Shown: positions 9,301 to 15,982, counted from the first letter of the stretch. The stretch is DNA of 16,003 nucleotides from Oscillospiraceae bacterium (GCA_017435245.1 JAFSFK010000086.1:1-16003); one strand, 5' to 3'. Notes: generated by a model not told the origin, from the letters alone. A program made the numbers and translations.

Positions 9301-11283
9301 CACAGAAGAAGAGGATGCGCTGAACAGCACCACCACACCGGATACAGGCTTGCCGTTGGGGTCAAGCACCTTGACGGTGTAATCCAGATACTTCAGCTTC
9401 TGCATCTGAATATCCAAAGTTGTGATCTTGTCTGTCAGCTCATATTCTGTTTTTTCCAGCTTGTAACCGGAAGGAACACTCACCGTAGCCATATAAGGTC
9501 CGGGAACCAGATCGGTCTTGGCAATACCCTGCTCATCGGTGATGATGCTCTTATCCACCTTCACCTCGTTCTTGGCGGGGTCTTCCGGCTCAGTTTCCTC
9601 TGTAGGATCTGTGGGTGCGTTGGGATCTACAGGGGGGACATAAGTAAAATCGCCCTTGATATTCACCGCCACACCGGAGATCGGCTTTCCAGCATCATCC
9701 TTTACGGTGATGGTATAGGGCTGGGTGGGAAGCACATCCTTCTTCTCTTCCTCTCCGTCACCCTCCTCCAGCATCAGTTCAAAGCGGAAAGAACCGGCGG
9801 GAATGTAGTTGTTCTCGTCACGGGCAACCGCCACGCTGAATTCCACAGTGTCGCCCTTCTTGACCTGTACGGAAACAGTCTTGTAGCCGTCCTCGTCCGT
9901 CTTTCCGTCCGAATCCGTGTTTCTCAAAGCGCCGGATCGCAGATTATACAGGTGGAAGCCGTACTTACTGACACTGCTGCGCAGACAGCGCGCCGTCAGA
10001 GTGCCGGATTCTGTCACAGTATAGCGGCCAAACACGCCTTTTTCATTTCCCGCTCCGGTACTGATATCAAATTCGCCCAAGCTCAAAGAATAGGGGTTAC
10101 CCATCGTACCCTTGGGCAAATACATAGAAACATAATAGGTCTGTTTTTCTTTGCCTACATTCGTGATCTGCAATTCAACAGGCGTAGAGGGTCCCTCGGA
10201 ACTGATGGTAATGGTAAGAGAGCCATTGGTGGGTTTATACTCTTTTCCTTTATAGATCAGAACAAAATCCTGGCCCTTTACCGTCAGGATCCTATCGTCG
10301 GTAACCTTATAAATGTTAAAATAGTAGGTCTCTCCGGGATCCAGGGTGATCTCAAAATCCGAGTCCGAGGGTGTGGAAGGGTTTTCCTTGGTACCCTCTT
10401 CCTCTTCCACGATCTCCTCGATGCTTTCAATCGCCTTGGCCTCATAGTCATCCGCAGTAAAGTACGCAAACAGCTGCTCAAAGGTATTGGCAGAATCGAT
10501 GCTGCCTCTGTGGATCAGAACGATGTTGCCAAAACGGTCGATGACCACCGTGGTGGGATAGGCGGTCAGCCCCATCATCTGCTCCCACAAAGCATCCACC
10601 TGGGCCATGGGGAAGGTAAGCCCCAACTCCTTCTTGAACTGGGCAATGGCCGCTTCATCGGCATTCACCGGGTTCATCGCCAGGATCTCAAGCTTATCCT
10701 TATACTTCTCATAGGCCTCCTGCATAAAGGGGAATTCCATCTGGCAGGGCACACACTCCAGATACCAGAAGTTCAGCACCACAGCCTTTTTGGTCTTCAG
10801 CAGCTCGGAAAGGGTATGCTCCACCCCATCGGTATCGGTGATGGTGAAGTCCATCATCACATCGCCCAGCTTGTAGGTGAGGTTTTTCATATCCTCATCG
10901 CTCATTACGCCTGCGCCCAGAACGATCTCGGTAAGCTCACCGGTGATGGGATACTGTGCCTCCACCGCATAGCCGGTGGGGACATTGCCCAGAACCGCCA
11001 CATAGGCATCGCTGTAAGGAGCGGTGAAAGACATTTTGCCCTCAGCATTTGTTTTGTCAAACCAAACAAGCTCTGTCTGGGTCTCATCCTCATAGATGTA
11101 AACACCCACGCCCTCCATAGGCATATCGGTACTGTTTTTCACCAGCACTGTATAGGTCATATCCCCGGTAGGCGTCTTTTCTCCACGTCCGCCGCCAAAC
11201 ACCAAAATGGCAGTCAGTACCAGTGCCAGCAGCACCACCAGAGCAATGCCAACGATCAGCAGGATCTTTTTATTCTTTGTCAT
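6367..11283 (-). CDS. Membrane-anchored giant protein: CnaB-like, TlpA-like thioredoxin, sandwich array, WxxxC module
   Basis: The protein has 1638 residues; AGGAGG lies 5 bases before ATG 11283. An N-terminal transmembrane segment (about 7-29, after MTKNKK) anchors it with the rest outside. Order: Ig/CnaB-like domain 43-122; TlpA/ResA-type thioredoxin about 138-283 with redox pair C177-V-P-C180 and cis-proline P243 ('AYPTT'); acidic linker 284-297; sandwich units starting at 297 and 392; CnaB-like domains about 522-626 and 634-712; tandem units starting at 718, 811, 906, 999 and 1090 ('YYSxxGVAG', 'IIYNGxTYxA'); CnaB-like domain 1259-1337; 'GTYxF' sandwich from about 1350; final WxxxC module with W1630 and C1634. 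The thioredoxin fold and CxxC predict thiol-disulfide exchange outside the membrane; the partner is unknown. It is the last gene of its unit, 37 bases after its neighbour. The N-terminus parallels the 945-residue lipoprotein, the C-terminus the 427-residue one. Confidence 0.92.
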   Translation of the reverse strand: MTKNKKILLIVGIALVVLLALVLTAILVFGGGRGEKTPTGDMTYTVLVKNSTDMPMEGVGVYIYEDETQTELVWFDKTNAEGKMSFTAPYSDAYVAVLGNVPTGYAVEAQYPITGELTEIVLGAGVMSDEDMKNLTYKLGDVMMDFTITDTDGVEHTLSELLKTKKAVVLNFWYLECVPCQMEFPFMQEAYEKYKDKLEILAMNPVNADEAAIAQFKKELGLTFPMAQVDALWEQMMGLTAYPTTVVIDRFGNIVLIHRGSIDSANTFEQLFAYFTADDYEAKAIESIEEIVEEEEGTKENPSTPSDSDFEITLDPGETYYFNIYKVTDDRILTVKGQDFVLIYKGKEYKPTNGSLTITISSEGPSTPVELQITNVGKEKQTYYVSMYLPKGTMGNPYSLSLGEFDISTGAGNEKGVFGRYTVTESGTLTARCLRSSVSKYGFHLYNLRSGALRNTDSDGKTDEDGYKTVSVQVKKGDTVEFSVAVARDENNYIPAGSFRFELMLEEGDGEEEKKDVLPTQPYTITVKDDAGKPISGVAVNIKGDFTYVPPVDPNAPTDPTEETEPEDPAKNEVKVDKSIITDEQGIAKTDLVPGPYMATVSVPSGYKLEKTEYELTDKITTLDIQMQKLKYLDYTVKVLDPNGKPVSGVVVLFSASSSSVYGNTDANGVYKINQLEGDYTVSLYGGIPEGYASPAESFSFAEGKTSMTIKLIHKPGSQKNPIKINGKFPIYTGILTKDQAEYYSISGAGGMTLRILDETAEIIYNGQTYKAVDGMVTVQFPEGTAAITLAVRNTSDTPKSYRLNIGYPWGHEKNPVTLDQTYTYISTRGLNKGGKVYYSLTGVAGEALIISDPDAAIIYNGKTYTAENGAVTVELGSEDPALVAFCNNGSDQMEKYSVRVGHPWGTKSNPVTISNMTTITTRTLSAGEGVWYSMSGVAGMEMTIADENAQVIYNGVTYTAVDGVLTVQLEEEAPALVSFVNGGEVAEGYTVKLKYPLGSQQNPIILEGVFKTFDTVQIPAGKTVYYKVKDVAGATAAVGGDGLLVWNGTEQQSVTIPESSERVVGLLGIRNNGDTEQNYTVEVSYDTLGTRQNPEPYTGEMTLTLDTGDMVGYYYVFTADKDGTMTVSLSSKRGHAANTLSAGIDVTLSREGTAATPKMTDTATEDTGSKTVSIQVAEGDQVRIHVTAPNSAKSWKIAFTAAVAAGEPAVDDVNEDAYVDPGEVYNEADDPNGKEEITEYIEPPEVIEEEGGDNQFLTYTVTVTDFTGKTMGNVIVQMYDGDKKIDGGMTNAKGVFYTLQAPGTYTVKLSFSSSGCYYEDAIAVLTPSVTSLTIPVTSVLPTEGGTHWGTFQYQKAGLGGTYVSMQSNVVNYYGFYPEEQGTYRFQVSDPSAKISYWGTGAPNDLTENTLDYVGNAFTLSIGESMIGGTHFIGITGVPDGILVITRLGDAQFDVNELPWVKYTPAVAPAAVTGLPANGTLKRIDLTAKTSDIKLVYNDSDKFYHIGSSTGPVLYVQLAADKNENVPPYIHINAMVGGVNENLATAFRWADYDDKGNYIKEDYTDVMRACCDYAEQNDYGVYPVTKDIMYMIQQCGKYMGWWQADNAQGNLLFKLDDGTLDPKINLEIGWMFACGYFS

Positions 11284-11320
11284 TGCGTCCTCCTTTCAAT
11301 AAGGGGAGACTTGTTCACTG

Positions 11321-12604
11321 TTATCCGTTAATGTAACAGCACATAAACAGCCAGGTGATCTCGTGATTCAGACCCATGACCTGATTCTGATTTTCATCCA
11401 GGAAGATATATCCGGGACTCTGGGGATCAAACCAGCCATAGTGGTCGCCACGCATCTGAATGATGTACTTCAGATCCTCGGTCAGCGGATACACACCGCT
11501 TTCTTCGTCGACGCACTTGATGTACTCCAGCAGACATTCGCTGTAGGATTCCTTCTTAACGAATTCGCCGTTTTCATCATAGAAATACTTGGTAACACCG
11601 GAATGCTCCAGAATAGTCTCAAAGGAATCCAGATATCTGGAACCGCCGGACTTTTCACCCAAACGAACCAAGACCAGAGGACCGTCCGTGCTGTCCAGAT
11701 GATAGAAGCCGCTGTCATCCAGCACCAGGTTGTAGGTATCGGTGGAAGCCTTCAGGTCAAATTCGCCAAAGGTAGTGCCAGCGGGCAGGGTGTAGGGTGC
11801 CATCGTATGGGTAGCCTGGTAAACCTGCCAGGGCTCATCCTCCACGGTCCACTCGGGGTCACCGATCCGCTCTATCTTGAGGATAGCGCTGGTGGATTCT
11901 GCCGCATCCAGACCCAGGACCATAACCGTAGTGCCTGTTCCATTATTACCGATCATACTTGCCTTAATGGACTCGGTGATCACACCGTCCACAGGCTCGA
12001 TCATCGTCATCTGCTGTACAAAATGGGGAGCGCCGTAGTAGCCGATGACTGCATCGGTATTTTCGGCGGAAAATGCGTACATACCGGCCTCGGTGGGAGC
12101 GAACAGGAAGTAATTCCGCTCACCGGGCTCCAGCTCCACATAGGTACCGCCCACGCCCACGTGGTAGGCAGTGTGGTCCTTGTTGCCATCGGTAGCCGGG
12201 GAATAGCCCATCAGCATCTGTCCCTCGCCGCTGATGGCATTGTACAGAGTAATCTCCAGCATTTCGTCGCTGGATTTCATTGTCAGATCCGTCTGATCAT
12301 AGTAGTAAGCAGCATCGTCGTCGGTGAACTGCAGCTCCACGGTGTACTCACCGCTTTCCAGTTCCTTGGCAGCAATGCCTTCCTCATTCACTACCTGCAT
12401 AGACACCTGCTGACCGCCCTGCATAAAGCGGACGATCACGCCGGAGGTGACGGGATTGCCAAAAGCATCCACCACCTTGACCTTGTAGCCGGGGGTCGCT
12501 GCAGCTGCGTCATCAGCGGGAGTTTCCTCTCCGCCGCAGGCGCTGAGCACACCGCACAGCATCACAAGTGCCAACAGCAACGCAATAATTTTCTTCATAT
12601 TCAT
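11321..12604 (-). CDS. Lipoprotein with CnaB-like domain, 'GTYxF' sandwich and WxxxC module
   Basis: The protein has 427 residues. The start at 12604 (MNMKK) is preferred over the ATG at 12598 because GAAAGAGG (12613-12620) ends 8 bases before it; the two differ by two residues. The lipoprotein signal ends LSAC with Cys23. Residues 40-122 are an Ig/CnaB-like sandwich ('KVKVVDAFGNPVTSGVIV'). Residues about 150-250 form a second sandwich ('GGTYVELEPGERNYFLFAP', 'GMYAFSA', 'VIGYYG'). Residues about 290-427 are the unrecognised module: 'GFYHLDSTDGP' at 299-309, 'GVYPLTEDLKYIIQ' at 370-383, GWF at 390-392, closing W418 with C422-C423. The whole mature protein matches the C-terminal ~390 residues of the 1638-residue neighbour, so the two look like products of domain duplication. 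No catalytic motif is seen. The middle position in the operon suggests a partner of the two TlpA-like proteins. Confidence 0.92.
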   Translation of the reverse strand: MNMKKIIALLLALVMLCGVLSACGGEETPADDAAAATPGYKVKVVDAFGNPVTSGVIVRFMQGGQQVSMQVVNEEGIAAKELESGEYTVELQFTDDDAAYYYDQTDLTMKSSDEMLEITLYNAISGEGQMLMGYSPATDGNKDHTAYHVGVGGTYVELEPGERNYFLFAPTEAGMYAFSAENTDAVIGYYGAPHFVQQMTMIEPVDGVITESIKASMIGNNGTGTTVMVLGLDAAESTSAILKIERIGDPEWTVEDEPWQVYQATHTMAPYTLPAGTTFGEFDLKASTDTYNLVLDDSGFYHLDSTDGPLVLVRLGEKSGGSRYLDSFETILEHSGVTKYFYDENGEFVKKESYSECLLEYIKCVDEESGVYPLTEDLKYIIQMRGDHYGWFDPQSPGYIFLDENQNQVMGLNHEITWLFMCCYING

Positions 12605-12612
12605 TATAAAAA

Positions 12613-12620
12613 CCTCTTTC
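12613..12620 (-). promoter_or_regulatory. Ribosome binding site of the 427-residue lipoprotein
   Basis: Minus-strand GAAAGAGG ends 8 bases before ATG 12604 and 14 bases before ATG 12598. The spacing selects the first ATG. It is weaker than the AGGAGG sites of most neighbouring genes. Confidence 0.65.
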
Positions 12621-12640
12621 AGGGGCAGGGACAGAGGGCA

Positions 12641-15478
12641 TTAGCCCTCGGGTCCCAGGTAGTCATAGTAGTAGCACAGCTTTCTCCAGGCATGATCCAC
12701 ATTCTCGAAAGTGTACTTTTCCATCAGCATCTGCAGGATCTCGGCCAGGCGCTCATCCACTGCCACGCAGCCACGGATCTCTTCGCCGCCGGAGGTGATC
12801 ATCTTATCCAGGTAGGTGCTGATCTCCTCGGTCAGATCCTCGCCCTTGCCGTGATACTTGCCGGCCAGCACATCGTCCAGCTGGTAGATGTCAGCGTAGC
12901 TGTCAAAGTCTGCGCCCCAGTAGCCCTTCAGGTACTCGATAGCCTTGTCGGCATCGCCGCCCTGGGCCTCCAGAACTCCCAGAACATACAGATCGTCCTC
13001 GGTCTTGCTGAAGTCAAAGCCGCCCATCTCGATCATACCCTTGACCATCACAGGCTCGCCGTTCTCGTCTACCTTCTTGTTGCCGTTCTCGTCATAAGCC
13101 TGGACGGAAGCAATGGGGTTGCTGAACAGGCTGGTGATACCGGTAAAGTCCACATACAGCTTGCTGCCCTGCTTGCCGTCGCCCAGATCCTCGTAGTAGT
13201 AGCCGTCGTCGCCCAGGACCACATCGATGCCGCCTGCGATGGTGTGATACATAGCATCGCCGGTAGCGTCGGTATCATAGGTGAAGTAGCCGGGAGATGC
13301 CAGACGGAAATGCTGACGGGTGCTGCCCAGATACTCGATATCATAATAGATGTAACCCACTTCGTAGGGATCCCAGAAAGCGATATCAATATAATAAGGT
13401 GTACCGGCCTCCATATAATAGACCATAGACACTTCGTTGCTGTCGGTGAACAGGCGCTCATCCTGCTCGTAGACCAGCAGCTCGGTGCGGTTCTCATCAA
13501 AGATCCAGCCGTCCACACCGTTGGTGGAATCGTTGCGGGAAGTGATACGGTAAACACCGCTGCGGGAGGGGATGAACTCCGCCACCATGCCTCTGGGCAT
13601 AATGATACGGTTGTAGTAGAAGTAGTTGGTCTCTACATTTTTGCCATCCTTGGCGGTGTAAGCGGAGAAGGGTGCCAGACCGGCAATGGGATCCTCCATA
13701 GGCTTGTCGGTACCGTACTGCTCATAGTACATACACAGACGCAGCCATTCCTTGTCATCCTCGTCGTCAAAGCCCACAGCCTGATCGAAGATCTGCAGGA
13801 AATCGTACAGCTCCTGGTTGACGGTGCACACACCGGTGAGGTTGGAGTTGGAAGCAAAATTGAAGTAATCCACGACATCCTCGTAGTAGTTGTGACCGTC
13901 GATGGTCACATCGCCGTCATAGACATAGTCCCAGGCAGACTTCTCCTCGTTGAACTGGGTGTAGTTCATCAGGTTTGCCAGCAGCAGGGGACCGTTCTCC
14001 TCACGGACGTGGTAGTAGCCGTCTGCTTCATTATATACGATGTCCACATAGGTATATTCGAAGCCATCCTCGGTGGAGGCTGCCTGATGAGGCAGGTAAG
14101 TAGCGGTGTCCACCTCGGACTGGTCCACGATGCGCATATTCTTGATGTATACGGTGTCGTCGCCGGCATTGTCAGCTTCGTCCTTCAGGTAGCACAGCGC
14201 CACCTCATAAGTACCGTCAACCTCCGCTACCCAGGGATAGCAGCTCTTCCAGATCTCTTCCTCGTCATAGCCGGACATCTGGAAAATATCCTCGTTGTCC
14301 ACAATGACCACCATTGCGTCATTGGTATGCTCACAGGAAACCAGATAATCAAAGGCAACCGCCTGACCGGCCTTCAGCTCCACATCCGCATACAAAATAG
14401 CGAAGGAGCCCTCAATGCCCTGGTTGGAAGCCTTGATGCAGGTTTCGCCGTTCTTCTCAGCAATGATGAAGGGCCAGGTGTATTCGCCGCTCTCGCCCTC
14501 TTCTGCCCGGTAGGTGATGGGCAGCTCAGATGCATGGATGGCAGTAGCGATCTCCTCGGATGCGGGCATCTCGTAGGTAGGCTTCATAACGGTGATCACA
14601 TCGTTTGCGCCGTTATAGCAGATCTTCTGCTCGTAATCATCGCCGGTGAAATGCTCAAAAATGCTGGTGAAGGGACGCAGGCTGGTAATACCGCCCACTT
14701 CCATCAGGCAGATCACACCGTAGCGGTCCACCACAATAGAGGTGGGGTAACCGGTGATACCGAAGGTCTGGCTCCAGGCAGCCTGAACAGATGCCATGGG
14801 GAAGGTCAGACCCATAGATCCCTGGAAACCGGCAACGGTAGCGGAATCATCCAGGGGATCCAAAGCGATGATCGCCACATCCTCCTGGTACAGTTCATAA
14901 GCCTCCTGCATATAGGGGAACTCGTTGACACAGGGACCGCAGGTGGTGTAGAAGAAGTTGATGAGCACCATATCCTTGTCTTCCAGCAGACCGGACAAAG
15001 TGACCGTGTTGCCCTGGGCATCCACAGTGGAGAAATCATACATCACATCGCCCAGACCCAGCTGTGCGCCGGACAGGCTCTCATCGGGAACCAGAGCGGA
15101 GGTCAGGGTAATGTCGGCAGCGGTGCCGTTAAAGCTGTAGGTATCCTCTACCTGATAGCCCTTGGGAGCACCGGAAACTACGATGGCATAGTTGCCGCCC
15201 TTGGCCAGCTCAACAGAAGCCTTACCCTCGGCGTCAGTCTCAGCAAAGCCCTTCATATCGGACTTAGTCTCGTCTGCATAGACATAGACCTCAATGCCCT
15301 CCAGCGCCATACCGCCGGCGGACTTAACGGTAATGCTGTGGCTGACCACATCGCCCAGCACAGCTTCTTCTGCACCGTTTTCCTCAGCAGTGTCGTCGCC
15401 ACAGCCTGCCAGACCGGCAGCCATAGACAGCAGCATTGCCACGCAAAGCAGCACAGATAACAGTTTTTTCAGATTCAT
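12641..15478 (-). CDS. TlpA-like thioredoxin lipoprotein with two WxxxC modules
   Basis: The protein has 945 residues; AGGAGA sits 6 bases before ATG 15478. The signal ends in the lipobox LAGC with Cys26. Residues 47-126 are Ig/CnaB-like. Residues about 140-283 are a TlpA/ResA/AhpC-TSA-type thioredoxin: 'GDVMYDFSTVDAQG', redox pair C180-G-P-C183, cis-proline P245 in 'GYPTS'. Residues about 328-453 form a sandwich ending 'DDTVYIKNMRI', reminiscent of the choice-of-anchor/cleaved-adhesin type. First unrecognised module about 479-586, with 'GYYHVREENGP', C551 and W578/C582. A further sandwich follows (about 612-715), then a second module about 752-940, with a helical insert and C904, W931/C935. 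The CGPC motif and lipid anchor predict an extracytoplasmic thiol-disulfide oxidoreductase; whether it reduces or oxidises cannot be told. It is the first gene of its unit, directly behind the promoter, 36 bases from the next gene. Confidence 0.93.
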   Translation of the reverse strand: MNLKKLLSVLLCVAMLLSMAAGLAGCGDDTAEENGAEEAVLGDVVSHSITVKSAGGMALEGIEVYVYADETKSDMKGFAETDAEGKASVELAKGGNYAIVVSGAPKGYQVEDTYSFNGTAADITLTSALVPDESLSGAQLGLGDVMYDFSTVDAQGNTVTLSGLLEDKDMVLINFFYTTCGPCVNEFPYMQEAYELYQEDVAIIALDPLDDSATVAGFQGSMGLTFPMASVQAAWSQTFGITGYPTSIVVDRYGVICLMEVGGITSLRPFTSIFEHFTGDDYEQKICYNGANDVITVMKPTYEMPASEEIATAIHASELPITYRAEEGESGEYTWPFIIAEKNGETCIKASNQGIEGSFAILYADVELKAGQAVAFDYLVSCEHTNDAMVVIVDNEDIFQMSGYDEEEIWKSCYPWVAEVDGTYEVALCYLKDEADNAGDDTVYIKNMRIVDQSEVDTATYLPHQAASTEDGFEYTYVDIVYNEADGYYHVREENGPLLLANLMNYTQFNEEKSAWDYVYDGDVTIDGHNYYEDVVDYFNFASNSNLTGVCTVNQELYDFLQIFDQAVGFDDEDDKEWLRLCMYYEQYGTDKPMEDPIAGLAPFSAYTAKDGKNVETNYFYYNRIIMPRGMVAEFIPSRSGVYRITSRNDSTNGVDGWIFDENRTELLVYEQDERLFTDSNEVSMVYYMEAGTPYYIDIAFWDPYEVGYIYYDIEYLGSTRQHFRLASPGYFTYDTDATGDAMYHTIAGGIDVVLGDDGYYYEDLGDGKQGSKLYVDFTGITSLFSNPIASVQAYDENGNKKVDENGEPVMVKGMIEMGGFDFSKTEDDLYVLGVLEAQGGDADKAIEYLKGYWGADFDSYADIYQLDDVLAGKYHGKGEDLTEEISTYLDKMITSGGEEIRGCVAVDERLAEILQMLMEKYTFENVDHAWRKLCYYYDYLGPEG

Positions 15479-15518
15479 TATTATTCTCCTATCCTTAACA
15501 AATCGGCCCTAAAGCCAC

Positions 15519-15531
15519 ACTATGGCATAGT
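15519..15531. promoter_or_regulatory. Palindrome in the operon leader, possible operator
   Basis: ACTATGGCATAGT is a 6-bp inverted repeat about one base, located roughly 12-24 bases after the predicted transcription start. ACTATGG also overlaps the -10 of the left-hand promoter (plus strand 6005-6011). A shared regulator would explain both, but chance is possible. Confidence 0.25.
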
Positions 15532-15549
15532 AACCTTTTTATGCAATAT

Positions 15550-15578
15550 ATAGTAACAAAAACAAGGGTTTTCGTCAA
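15550..15578 (-). promoter_or_regulatory. Sigma-A promoter of the TlpA/WxxxC-module operon
   Basis: On the minus strand TTGACG (15573-15578, five of six matches) is followed by exactly 17 bases and TACTAT (15550-15555, four of six). The spacer ends TGT, giving an extended -10. The bases upstream of the -35 (15579-15615) are almost pure A/T, like an UP element. Transcription would begin near 15543, leaving a leader of about 65 bases before ATG 15478. This is the better of the two promoters in the window. Confidence 0.72.
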
Positions 15579-15701
15579 TAAAATTGTACTTTTTTTACTT
15601 TATTTTTATGAAGTCCTCCTCTGACGGACTTTTCTCCCCCATGCGCCCACACTACAAAACACGGTTACAGCAAAATGACGGAACATCTCCGCCCTCTATA
15701 C

Positions 15702-15721
15702 AAAAACCGGCTATCCGCCGG
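15702..15721 (-). terminator. Weak terminator-like hairpin upstream of the operon promoter
   Basis: On the minus strand CCGGC-GGATA-GCCGG is followed directly by TTTTTG. The stem has only 5 bp but is all G/C. It could stop read-through from the right into the operon promoter. Confidence 0.35.
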
Positions 15722-15775
15722 ACTAGCAGGTGCAGTGACTCTCGACAGCTCTATGCTCCGTATCGCCGCATCTTC

Positions 15776-15864
15776 AAATTCCAGTTTATCGAGCAGTTTG
15801 AAAATGCATTGTAGGGCGGGGTTATGACCCCGCCCTACATTGACTGCTCGATAAACTGGAATTT
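15776..15864. mobile_element. Short MITE-like element: nested perfect inverted repeats
   Basis: A perfect 21-bp outer inverted repeat (15776-15796 with 15844-15864, beginning AAATTCCAGTTTATCGAG) encloses a perfect 13-bp hairpin TGTAGGGCGGGGT-TATG-ACCCCGCCCTACA (15810-15839). The first 35 or so bases resemble the left end of the element at 6071-6316, including GTTTGA and TGCA after the terminal repeat, while the core differs. Flanks are also alike: CTTC before the left end and ACA after the right end in both. No gene is inside. A 76-codon plus-strand frame that runs into it (15584-15814) is not credible. Confidence 0.72.
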
Positions 15865-15866
15865 AC

Positions 15867-15888
15867 AAAAAAGGAACCCTTCGAAGGG
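15867..15888 (-). terminator. Weak terminator-like hairpin beside the short MITE
   Basis: CCCTTCGAAGGG (15877-15888) is self-complementary. On the minus strand it is followed by TTCC and six Ts (15867-15872). The stem is short and the T-run is four bases away, so this may be a decayed terminator. Confidence 0.35.
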
Positions 15889-15946
15889 CGGTACGCCATA
15901 GTGATGAACCGGTTTTGAACAGGTCCTTTTCTCCAATACTGCACAA

Positions 15947-15982
15947 AAAATTCCCGAAATGCGTCAGCATTCCGGGAATTTT
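15947..15982. terminator. Bidirectional Rho-independent terminator near the right edge
   Basis: AATTCCCGAAATGC and GCATTCCGGGAATT (15949-15962 and 15967-15980) pair over 14 positions with one wobble/mismatch around the loop GTCA, extended by two A-T pairs. The minus-strand side ends in six Ts (AATTTTTTG); the plus-strand side ends TTTTATTG. It probably ends a minus-strand gene lying to the right of the window. Apart from this, the promoter, the repeat and weak hairpins, 15479-16003 shows nothing coding. Confidence 0.8.

Noticed and set aside
6991..11331. Open plus-strand frame of 1446 codons
   Set aside because: It mirrors the 1638-residue gene codon for codon. The sense frame has a ribosome site, a membrane anchor and a TlpA-like domain; the antisense frame has none.
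11363..15460. Open plus-strand frame of 1365 codons
   Set aside because: It spans two sense genes and their gap in the same register and has His/Ile/Val-rich composition typical of reverse-complement reading.
15610..15700. Possible RNA gene between promoter and weak terminator
   Set aside because: No tRNA, rRNA or known riboswitch pattern could be recognised; only a 6-bp AAGTCC/GGACTT stem is visible.
15584..15814. Plus-strand frame of 76 codons
   Set aside because: It has no ribosome site, low-complexity start, and runs into the MITE-like repeat; composition is not that of the neighbouring genes.
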